Part shown: piece after piece, positions 11,382 through 20,708 of the stretch
How the letters are laid out: each line of letters starts with the position of its first letter
Position numbering within the stretch: the stretch's first letter is position 1
Source: Progne subis subis
Taxonomy: Eukaryota; Chordata; Aves; Passeriformes; Hirundinidae
Assembly (NCBI GenBank): GCA_022316685.1
Contig: JAKJHU010000838.1
Span: 1 to 64,000 of the forward strand
Length of the DNA: 64,000 nucleotides
Direction of reading: 5' to 3'
Translations under genes and position numbers: made by a program
Notes under the pieces: generated by a model
Database searches by the model: none
Told to the model about the DNA's origin: nothing
The model's input: the letters and a program-made list of their open reading frames with translations, nothing else

Positions 11382-14300
11382 CCAGTCCCCGTTTAAGAGT
11401 CAGTTTTGTATCACCCGGTTCAGATGCAATTGTCCACTCCTTAGGTTCATCCACAGGTCCTTTGATTCTGCTGGTGTGGATCCACCCTCGTTCCTTGGTT
11501 TGGATCGCAGCCTCGGTTGTCAGCAATACCTGAAAAGGACCTTCCCATTGAGGAGTTAAAGATTGTTCTTTCCAGGTTTTTACTAGCACCCATTCCCCTG
11601 GATGAACATAATGGATTTTAAAGTCTAAAGGTGTGGTTTGAGGGATTATTCCTTTCAACCGTAGGTTTTCAAGAGTTTTTGCAATGGTGTTAACATATCT
11701 TTTAACACTCATTTCCCCTACCTCATAGGTAGCGTTTTCATGTTGGGTGGTTAAAAAGGGTAACCCAAACATCATTTCATAGGGTGACACTCCCAGGTCT
11801 GACCTGGGTTGTGTTCGGATCCTCAATAAGGCCAAAGGTAGGCATTGTACCCATGACATTTGGGTTTCAACTATTATTTTGGTCAAAGTTCTCTTTAAAG
11901 TCTGGTTCATCCTTTCTACATGACCAGAACTCTGTGGATGCCATGGGGTATGCAGCTCCCATTTTATCCCTAAAGATTGAATTATTTGTTGTAACACTTT
12001 TGATGTAAAATGCGTTCCTCTGTCTGTTTCTATTCTAATAACCATTCTGTATCTGGGAATAATCTGTTCTAAAAGGGTCTTACTTACCATGTTGGCTGAG
12101 GCCTTGGTAGTGGGAACTGCTTCTACCCAATGAGTTAGATGGTCTGGCATTACTAATAAATACTTCCATCTTTGTACTTGAGGAAGATCAGTAAAATCTA
12201 CTTGGATACTTTGAAATGGTCGAAGAGCTAACTCACAGCCTCTTAATGTTGTTTTTCTCATCACCTTTTTGTTTATCCTTTGGCAAGTTATACATTTTTC
12301 AGTTACTTGCTTTGCTACTCCAAAAATCCCGATGCATCCATAGTTCCTTAAAAAATGATCACACAAAGCCTGAGTACCCCAGTGGCTTTTCTGATGCATA
12401 TCTTCTAATATTTTTCTAGTCAGTATTTTATTAAGTAATTGTCTTCCATTAGGAAGTTTCCATTTCCCTGATTCAGCCTGTTCTCCTCCTATCTTGTTTA
12501 ATTCTTTTTTCTCTGCTTCACTAAACTTTGGGATTTCCAATTTTTCCTCATTTGGAGTTAATATTAACATAACTCTTTCAGCTCCATTTTCTGCTGCATC
12601 CTTAGCTTCCTGATCTGCTAAATTATTTTCTCTAATTTCTGGGGTCACTCCTCTTTGGTGTCCCTTAATGTGTACTATAGCTATTTCTTCAGGTAGTTTT
12701 AATGCCTCTAAAATCTCTAAAATGAGTCCTTCATGTACTAATCCTTTTCCTCTTAAGTAATCCTCTTTCTTCCCAAATTTTTCCAAAAGTATCTACTACT
12801 CCAAAAGCATACCTCGAATCAGTGTATAATAATTCCTTTCTTGTGTGCTAAATATTCCAGTGCCTTTTTTGGAGCATATAATTGACAAGTTTGAGCTTTT
12901 TTTAATTTTTTATTTTTAATTTTTAATTTTTTTTTAATTGACAAGTTTGAAGGTAATTTTCCTTTTTCAATAGTTTGCATGTTTTTTCCATTAGCTACTG
13001 CATACCCTGACATTCTTTTTCCTTGTAGACATCTGGAGGAACCATCCACATAGATTATTTCCCCTTCTGAAAGGGCTTGTTCTTCAAGATCCCCCCGAAC
13101 TTTTGTTTGGTATTGGATAATTTCTAAACAATTATGTATTAGGTTATCTGCTGGTTCTCCATAGAGGAATTGAGCTGGATTTAAACTCCTGTTTGCTTCT
13201 AATGTCAGATCATCACTATCTATCAAGATTGCTTCATATTTTAACATTCTAGAATCTGTTAACCATTTTTCAGCTTTCTGATTTAACACATTCCGAACCG
13301 CATGAGGTGTGCACACAATTAGTTGACCTCCAAAAGTAAGTTTACGACTTTCCTCTACCAGGATTGTAGTAGCGGCTATAGCTTGAATACATACTGGCCA
13401 GCCGTGGCTCACTGGGTCCAACATCTCTGATAAATAAGCTACTGGTCTCTTTACTCCTCCCCACTCCTGGACCAGAACTCCATGAGCTACCCCCTTTTCT
13501 ACATTCACATACAGATGAAAGGGTTTTTCTAGTGAAGGTAAGCTTAAAGCTGGTATTGAGGCCAGTTTTAACTTCAATTTTTCTAATTTATCATCATCTT
13601 CCTTGGTCCATTTTATATTATCTCCCTCTGTCAACTTTTCATACAAAAATTTTACTGCCTGTGTGTACCCCTCAATCCATAATCTATAATATCCCAATAA
13701 TCCGAGTAGTTTTCTGATTTCCCTCTTTGAAGAGGGAGGTGGAAGGGATAAAATTCCTGCAATTCTCTCTGGACTGAGCCTTTGACTACCCTTACTTATC
13801 AAGTGTCCAAGATATTTTACCTCTGGTTCTACTAATTGCAGTTTCCCTTTATATACCCTTAATTCATTTGCTCCAAGAAAATTTAAAAGTTTTATTGTAG
13901 CTTCTCTAACTTCAACTTCATCTTCCCCAGATAGTAGAAGATCATCCACATATTGGATAATTTGTATTCTAGGAGGAGTGGAGAAGGCTTGCAGTATTTT
14001 TTTCTAAAGCTTGCCCAAATAAGTTTGGAGACTCCGTGAACCCCTGCGGTAATTTCGTCCATCTTAATTGCTGCTTTCTTCCAGTTTTTGGTTCCTCCTA
14101 TTCAAAGGCAAAGATATCTCGGCTCTCCTTGGCTAGTGGACAGGCCCAAAAAGCATCTTTAAGATCCACTACACTAAACCACTGATGCTGGGGTGGAACT
14201 TTACTTAGAAGTGTATAGGGATTGGGTACCACTGGGTAACGAGACCAAGTACTTTTGTTAACTTCCTTTAAACCTTGTACTAGTCTGTAACTCCCATCAG

Positions 14301-14918
14301 ACTTCTTTAGTGGGAGAATAGGGGTATTATGGGGAGACATGCAAGGTTCTAGTGTCCCGTCCTTTATTAGTCCTTCTATTACTGGCTTCAAACTTTCCCG
14401 TCCTTCTACAGATATGGGGTATTGACGTACACGTATGGGACAATCTTCTCTCTCTATTGTAACTCTTAGAGGGTCAATATTTAATCCTCCCCTATTTCCT
14501 TCCCCAGCCAAACTTCCTTGTTATTTTTTTCTTCACCTTCTTGGCCTAATTTTAAAACTTTAGCTGTCATTTTCCCATCTTCTGGTATAACCCCTGTTCT
14601 TAATTTCACTTTTAAGTCTCTTCCGAGTAAGTTGCTACCTGCCTTTGGGACCAATAAGACATCTCTCATCCAAATTTTAGTTTCCCCTTCAATTACTACA
14701 TTTTTAATGACGGGAACTGCAAAAGTTTCTCCTTTTGCCCCTGTTACTTTTGCAGTATCTTTACTCACACTACAACCTTTTGGAACATTTAGCAGGCAGG
14801 TTCTTTCTGCCCCTGTATCTACCACAAATTCCAATTCTTCTTCTTGGGGACCCACTTTTAGAGTTATCACAGGCTCTAGATGATATTTGTCCCCTAAAAA
14901 ATAGAGCCTTTGACCTCC
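11353..14918 (-). pseudogene. pro-pol of provirus A
   Basis: Order on the minus strand: protease with FVVDTGAERTCLL (14840-14790), RT fingers and palm with LEPCMSPHNTPILPLKK and VVDLKDAFWACPLA, an in-frame TAG at the codon after FAFE (near 14098), a frameshift near 14000, the RT YVDD motif (near 13945), connection, RNase H (YVDGSSRCLQGKRMSGYA), a break near 12800, integrase zinc region (HQKSHWGTQALCDHF, CITCQRIN) and catalytic core (DFTDLP, TDRGTHF, HVERMNQ), then a C-terminal domain ending LTLKRG. Length matches the pol of B1. It encoded protease, reverse transcriptase/RNase H and integrase of a gammaretrovirus-like element. At least three lesions disable it. Confidence 0.9.
12895..12934 (-). 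repeat. A-rich in-frame insertion in RNase H of A
   Basis: On the minus strand ~40 bases of A runs with scattered T lie between two 16-base direct repeats (12879-12894 and 12935-12950, TAATTGACAAGTTTGA on the plus strand). By comparison with B1 the extra sequence inserts about 14 lysine-rich codons between SNLS and AQTCQLY without changing frame. Expansion by slippage is likely, because both repeats are partly native coding sequence. Confidence 0.65.
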
Positions 14919-14921
14919 CTA
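14919..14921 (-). other. gag UAG stop with readthrough-type context (A)
   Basis: The gag frame ends in TAG followed by GGAGGTCAAAGG, and the protease frame continues in the same reading frame without a shift. A UAG followed by a purine-rich spacer is the arrangement used for termination suppression in gammaretroviruses. B1 and B2 have the same arrangement. Confidence 0.75.
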
Positions 14922-16154
14922 TTCCTCCTCTGTGCTCATTTCTTTGAAGATTTTCAGATCTATTACCTGCTTAGGACAATTTCTCCTATAATGTCACTCG
15001 CCCCCACAGTAAAAGCAGACATTCCTGGAATGCTGCTGAGACTTGGTTTGTATTGGGATTCTATTTTTTTCCTTTCCCCTGTCTCTACTAATTTTATCTC
15101 TAGAAGTAGTGCTTGTATATTTTTGATTTTTTTGGAAATTGTTTTCTCGCATGGTGACTGCCATAAATTTTGCTTTCAGTTTAGCTTTCTCTTCATCTCT
15201 TCAGACATAAACTTTCTGAGCCTCCTTTAGTAAGTCATCTAATGATTTATTATGCCAATCCTCAATTTTTTCTAATTTTTTTCTAATATCTGGCCAGGCA
15301 TTAGTAACAAAGTTAATCCTTAACAAAGCTTTTCCCAAATCAGTTTCAGGGTCTATTCCGGAATATTGTTTCATATTTTTCCTAAGTCTGTCCAACAATT
15401 CAGTTGGAGATTCTTTTTTTTCTTGCTGTGCCTCAAAAGCTTTTTTAGCATTTTGCCCTTGGGTTGCCGCCTCTTTTATTCCTTTGATTATTAAATTACG
15501 ATATTCATTCATGTGTTTCCTCCCTTCCTCATTATTTTGACTCTCCTCAGGAGGCGCAGTTGGCATTTTGTCTTCTCCGGGGGGACCTGTGGGTTCTCTT
15601 TTTCCCAAACTTTTATTCCAGCTGCTCTGATTAACTGCCTTTCTTCCTGAGAAAATATTATTTTCATTATAGGCTGCATCTCTTCCCAAGTATAAATATT
15701 CGGACCTAAGAACTGGTCCAATTGTTCAGCTGTGCCAATAGGATCTTCTAAAATTCCTTTGATTTCTTTTTTAAAATTTCTGACCTCAGAAGAAGTCAAA
15801 GGGGCATTTATAAAACCCATTCCACACCCCCACACCCCCCCCCCCCCCCCCCCATTGGAACTTCTCTCAGTGGGAATCACTAATTTCTTTATCCCATTTT
15901 TGGTTTTCATCCTCTGCAGTCTTTTTCCCGTGTTTTGAGAAAGAATCCAGAGAGGGCTGTCTTTTAAGTGAACTTCTAGTGATTCGATAAGGCATTTTTA
16001 GGGAGAAGTCATTTCTCTGAGCAGTCGCTGTAGTTACCGAGGGAACGGAGCTCGGGGCAGGAAGGGCGGTGAGGGGAGGGCACAGCGCCGAGGCTTGGTC
16101 CTCCAAGGGCGGAGCGTAGGTGGGGTTTGCTGCCGTGACCCGCAGAGGAGGGGG
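14922..16154 (-). pseudogene. gag of provirus A, 3' part (Pro-rich region, capsid, nucleocapsid)
   Basis: From 16154 downward: a Pro/Ala-rich segment, MPYRITRSSLKRQPSLD, a long C run on the plus strand (15836-15853) read as poly-Gly, then capsid GFINAPLTSSEVRNFKKE and LDQFLGPNIYTWEEM, and a second capsid half with DPETDLGKALLRINFVTNAW. The nucleocapsid zinc knuckle pattern CFYCGGE-stop-HYRRNC (near 15010-14975) keeps CX2CX4HX4C spacing but has an in-frame stop at one spacer residue. Frames shift near 15510-15900 around the C run. The other part of this gag is at 27825-28736, on the far side of element C. Confidence 0.85.
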
Positions 16155-16447
16155 TGCTGCCTCCGCTGAGGCGTAGCGACCTGGTTCGGGAACGACACGG
16201 CAGCCACACCCAGGCTGCTCGGACCACCAGCTCACAGACACCAGTGTGGTGGACGGCTAATGGCGTTTATTAACTGGTTACATGGAGTTATAAGACCTCT
16301 GTTTGCTACATCACATCCGTCTGCTTACGTTACAAGTTAGGTGTTGCTTACCTTATCAAGGACACTAACCAACTAAGTATTGAGGGAGGGGTTCTGTCTG
16401 CCCGTACAACGCGATATCTTCCGACCGCCTGTCCCTAATCTCCCACA
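16155..16447 (-). repeat. 3' LTR of element C
   Basis: On the minus strand it runs TGTGGGAGATTAGG ... GGAGGCAGCA and carries AATAAACGCCATTAG followed by CCACCACACTGGTG. That polyadenylation-site neighbourhood is characteristic of avian alpharetrovirus LTRs. The copy at 27532-27824 is nearly identical. A G-rich polypurine tract (GGGAGGGGGGGGAAA on the minus strand) precedes it at 16448-16463. Confidence 0.85.
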
Positions 16448-16615
16448 TTTCCCCCCCCTCCCATGACTAAGTAAAAAAGTATAAAAGTATAAATGTTATA
16501 AAAATATAAAAGTCATAAATGTTATAAAAATATAAATGTCATAAAAATGCAAAAGCTGTTAAAGTTAGTATAATAGGATACAAAAGTGGTATAAAATGTT
16601 AGTAACAAGCACACT

Positions 16616-17378
16616 TCACGGTAATTGCAGGCGTTCGACAAATAGGACGTTAACTTTTTCTAAACGGCTTCTAACAAACGACACTAACTTGTTCAAAATG
16701 CAAGGCCCAAAAATCAATACCAAGAGTATTATGGTGAGAGGACCTATTAGGGTGGAAACAAGGGTGGCCAGCCATGGGGACTGATTGAACCATGACTCGA
16801 ACCATCCTCGTTGGGCCTCTCTCTCTCTCTTTCTCTGGGCCAGTCTTTCTCTCAGTTCGGCCATGGAGTCTCGCACGACTCCAGTATGGTCTGCATAAAA
16901 ACAGCATTCCTCTCTCAAGGCGGCACACAGGCCTCCTTGCTGCATGAGCAAGAGGTCCAGTCCTCGCCTGTTCTGCAGGACGACTTCTGAAAGCGAGGAG
17001 ATAGATCTTTCCAGAGAGGAGATGGATTTTTCAATTCTCAGTAAGTCTTCGTCAATTGTCATTTGCAGCTGAGAAAGTCTTTGATGTTGGGTCACGAGAG
17101 CTGAAACACCTGTGGCTGTACCGGCAGCTCCTAGGCCAAGGAGCATTGCAATGGTTATACCTGTTACTACTTCTCTTTTGTGGAGCTGGATGGTTTCTTC
17201 TAAAAAGCGATACATTTCTTCTTCTTGGTGATACAGGACTCTAGGAACAATCAGAACTTGGACACAAAAGTCAGCAAGGTTATTGAATTTGCTAAGGTAC
17301 ACACAGGGGGTTATTCCGATTTGTTGACAGACCCACATTCCTGATAGGAAAGGAACTGCCCACTTATCAGTCTTTCGA
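16616..17378 (-). pseudogene. env TM segment of element C (gammaretroviral type)
   Basis: A single open frame (17338-16616, 240 codons) starts inside the C-terminal end of the surface subunit. It has a basic HKRE cleavage-like site, a Gly/Ala-rich fusion peptide (LLGLGAAGTATG), a heptad region, the LDLLLMQQGGLC segment, the disulfide motif CAALREECC (C-x6-C-C), a membrane span (LIGPLTIILLVLIFGPC) and a short basic tail. This TM type is that of gammaretroviruses and of recombinant avian and type-D viruses. The N-terminal surface subunit is deleted, so no functional glycoprotein is encoded. The upstream junction with gag is at about 17380. Confidence 0.85.
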
Positions 17379-18984
17379 CTAGGTTGGCATCACCTCGTGG
17401 GCCCGTAGGCCCTCGGCTTGTGCCTGGGGGGTGATCATGGTTGGGTCTGTGCCCATGAGCCGCTGCAGGCTGGAGCCGTGTAGCGGATGATCTGCACCAG
17501 TGACCAGAGCTAGTTGCTTTGCACAATTGTCCTCCCATTCTTGTTTAAAAACTATCATCCCTGCCCCATCAAAAATCAATCTGCAGGTTTGCTTTATGTC
17601 AAATGGGAGCATGTCATCCCCTCCAAAAACACTATCAATGAGAGTAGAAACCATTGTTGAATTGATCCCTCTGTCAGTGATTGCTTTAACAATTGCTTGT
17701 ACATCCTTAGGATTTACCGGTGAGTACGTTCTCTGGTTTCCGCCTGCCCCCCCCACTCGGACTGGGAAAGCCAGTGTGGCCGATGGACCCCAGTCGGCAC
17801 AGGCAATTTTTATTTTCCTCCAGTCTGTGAGAGGAGTTCGTTCTTTTTCTGGCTGCCCCTCAACCCGAGCAGAAACATTGTTGTTACTGATTTTGTATAC
17901 TGTTACTTCTCTGTCGGAGCCGGAGCCAGAGCCGGCAGCAGAGGACTGGCTGTCCCCGTCCCAGCTAGAGTCCGATTCAGAGCCGGAAGTCGACTGACTG
18001 GCTGCTTCCGGGCTCCGGAGCCTTTTGGTCAGGCTCCGACCCCGCCCCTTTCCCTCAGGGCGGGGCCGTCCCTTCCCTCTTGGCCCCGCCCCTTTCCCTC
18101 GGGGCTGGGCCGTCCCTTCCCTCTTGGCCCCGCCCCTTTCCCTCAGGGCGGGGCCGTCCCTTCCCTCTGGGCCCCTGCCCCTTTCTCTCAGGGCTGGGCC
18201 GGCCCTTGCACCTGCACTCCTCCTGCCTCCTGCTGTGGGAGCTTCTCGCCTTAGAAAAACGTGCTTTTTGGCAAAGATTAGCTTCACTTATCTCTTTGAG
18301 CTCTTTTCCCTTTTTCTGCTCGCGTGCCCCCTCGTTAGCTAACAAGCTCTCTTCGTTTTCATTGGCAACGAGCCCACTATCTAAATGACCTTCTTTGTTT
18401 TCTGTCCTGCTTTCCCTCTCGGATTCAGCGCTATCTTGAGGCGCATAAGGTGGGGGTCCCTCCCCCGCTTTTCCAGCATTCCTAGCTTCTTCAGCTAGAT
18501 TGTTGTAAAATGACTGCATCTCTTTTATCGCCACAGCGAGTGACCTTGAATTTAGAGGCTCTGAAGCGAGCTCTTGCTCCTCCGAGCCTCTGCACTCCGC
18601 AGAACTAACCCCATCAACACTCTGCACATTATCACTAACTTTCAGACTGCATTCTTTTACACTCTGAAAATTCTCAACAACAGTTCCCTCTGAGAAAGTT
18701 TGCGTCGCTGCTGCGATACCCAATTGAGGAGAAATCTTTAAACAATTTCGGGCAGCTTTCCATGTTTCTTGCTCATGCAGAGCCTTCTGTAAAGCTTCCA
18801 CAACCCTCCCCCATGCCTTAAGATTTTTCCCTGAGCCAGAAGACATTGTGTCTTCAGCAAGAGCCTTAGTGCATTGATCCCAAACATCTGGGTGGAGGAT
18901 ATCCACCAGTCTATCAATAATACTAAGTTGCAAAAGCCTCGTCACTGCGAGGGTAAAATCTTTTGCTTTACAATCAATTCCCCA
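17379..18984 (-). pseudogene. gag of element C: matrix, PPPY region, capsid N-terminus
   Basis: The frame resumes after the B1 insertion with GIDCKAKDFTLAVTRLLQ (matrix) and runs through a Ser/Glu-rich region to a late-domain motif GPPPYAP (near 18455). A charged Lys/Arg/Gly repeat region follows, then the capsid N-terminus FPVRVGGAGGNQRTYSPVNP with LPFDIKQTCRLIF. It stops at MPT shortly after, where a deletion joins gag to env. Frames shift at the 44-bp repeat (18041-18204). Capsid and late-domain layout resemble alpha/betaretroviral Gag rather than the Gag of A and B. The first 15 codons are at 27371-27415. Confidence 0.85.
18041..18204. repeat. 44-bp GC-rich tandem repeat inside gag of C
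   Basis: Four copies of a unit starting CCCGCCCCTTTCCCTCAGGG begin near 18041, 18085, 18129 and 18173. Because 44 is not a multiple of three, every unit gained or lost changes the reading frame, which explains why two overlapping minus frames both encode the Arg/Gly/Lys-rich segment. Confidence 0.9.
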
Positions 18985-18985
18985 C

Positions 18986-19600
18986 TGTTCTGGAAAAAAA
19001 TATAAAGAGAGTCTGAGACTTGCTGGTTTTGTATGTTTCTTTATTATCAAGCTTGGCCTTGGGGGAGAGCTTGCTTGCTCCCTTGGCAACGTGGAGGAGG
19101 AGGTACACACAGCTTCGCTTCACAGCAAAGCTGGGGACTCCCACACCCCCTCACGGGCTTTTTCCCTTGCCGGGGAGTCCGTTTCGCTTCGCTGATCAGG
19201 GGTCATCCAGCGATGGGGGACTCCTTCTCAGGTCACAGCGACTAAATGAAGCTGCTTCGGCGGACCCCCGTATTTCTTGCACTAGTCTAAAATGCGACTA
19301 CAGTCCTGGATTTTACTTTGGTTCCCTGCTTTTTTAGAGTCTCTTGTTCTTGGGTTGTTCCCAGAATTCCAGTGTTCTTTTTATTTGCATATTCAGACAC
19401 TATCTGGCGAATGGGAGCAGAGATACAGGTAATAAGGTGAATTCTTAATTAACAAACAAGCAAATAAGGTAATAAATCAGTATTAAAACAGGAATAAGGC
19501 AAATTCTTTATATAGAAGCTAGCATTAACAATCTTAATGGAATTACTTAACAATTAAGTAACTAAAACATAGATTTCTTGAATAGAATTTATTTATAACA
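18986..19600 (-). repeat. 3' LTR of B1
   Basis: Minus strand begins TGTTATAAATAAATTC and ends TTTTTTTCCAGAACA. It has a TATATAAAG box (near 19505) and AATAAA near 19040 close to the 3' end. It matches 26755-27370, 32262-32875 and 42245-42862. Confidence 0.95.
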
Positions 19601-19624
19601 ACTCCCCCCTCTATTTCTTTGATC
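19601..19624 (-). promoter_or_regulatory. Polypurine tract of B1
   Basis: Minus strand AAAGAAATAGAGGGGGGAGT lies directly before the LTR start. B2 has the same tract with GAG in place of TAG at 32876-32899. Confidence 0.8.
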
Positions 19625-19913
19625 GAGCTTTAGCTCGCATCAATTTGTCAAAGCATAACCCAGTATCTCCTATAGGACATTCCCCAAACAGGCGCTGTGC
19701 ATAACTAGCTGTGTTTTTTGTGGTCCAATAAACTTTTCCATCCTCTTGGCAAGTATTCAACTGGGAGTGGTCGAAGCAGTTTGGGTTCACGTTAGTATGG
19801 ACCCTGAATAAGGATCTGAGATCCTCTCCATCGTACACTGGATGGTAGCAGTCAGCAGAGGCTTTTGTTTCGTAGGTGTGCTTTATGAACATCACCAGTA
19901 CGATCCCTCCCAA
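19611..19913 (-). pseudogene. env remnant of B1
   Basis: The frame starts MGGIVLVMFIKHTYE and encodes the N-terminal surface subunit (CYHPVYDGEDLRSLF, NPNCFDHSQLNTC, IGDTGLCFDKLM). It then joins directly to the short sequence that precedes the 3' LTR. Compared with B2, everything from this point to the TM tail is deleted (about 1.47 kb). B1 keeps the base whose loss shifts the frame in B2 near 34423. The remnant lacks the CxxC motif, cleavage site, fusion peptide and TM. Confidence 0.85.
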
Positions 19914-20084
19914 GAGTCCGGTATGGGCCGTCCTTCCTGGATCTCTTGCTCCACCCGGCCTTGCCTCTTGGAGTGGAGAGGTCTCTTAAAGAACCCACTT
20001 ACATGCTTCCACTTCCCTTCCCTATTAATTTAGTTGCCCTTAGAGAATGTTCTGTAGGAGATTTACTCTCTTTTTTTTCTAAAA

Positions 20085-20490
20085 AAAACTTTACACTCTT
20101 TTAATTTTTCTATTACTTAAATTTGTTCAAACCGCTACTTATAGAACTTAACAACTTTAAAATTAACAAAGAAAAAATCTTAAACTTATTTAAATCACTA
20201 TTTATAAAACCTAAACAATATTTAAACTTAATAAAAAACCCTTATTCTTTTTGCTATTACTTAAACTTATTTAAATTGCTATTCATAAAACTTACAATTT
20301 AAAAATTATTAAAAAAAAAACCCCTTAAACTTACTTAAATTCTTACTTATAAAAAAAGCTTAAACTATATGTAAAATTAATACAAAAAAGAACTTATACC
20401 CCTTTTTAATATAACCATAACTTAAACATATCTAAAATGGCTATTTACAAAAACTGACTTAGGTTTACAGAAATTAACCCTTATTGTGCC
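20085..20490. repeat. AT-rich ~75-bp tandem repeat between pol and env of B1
   Basis: Variants of CTTAAACTTATTTAAAT followed by CTATTTATAAAAC recur near 20113, 20189, 20262, 20324 and 20414. A C run of about 20 follows at 20490-20508. The same block is in B2 (34850-35240) with a shorter C run. No protein is encoded. Confidence 0.75.
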
Positions 20491-20708
20491 CCCCCCCCCC
20501 CCCCCCTTTTTTGAGCTCGTTGAATATGGGAGAGGCAACTGAAACAAAAGGTTTTCACAGTCTCTGTTATCTCTTATTTCTTTTTAAAGGTTAATTTCAA
20601 GTCTTTCGGGTGTGGTGTTACTGTCCACTCGGTTTCATCCGGTGAGGGTGCTGAACTTGGGTTCTCTCCAGGAGGGGGTACTGGCCCTTTAACTCTGGTG
20701 ATGTGGGT

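Noticed and set aside
12879..12950. Retroposed poly(A) insertion with a 16-bp target duplication
   Set aside because: Comparison with B1 shows both flanking words are partly native coding sequence, so slippage expansion is simpler.
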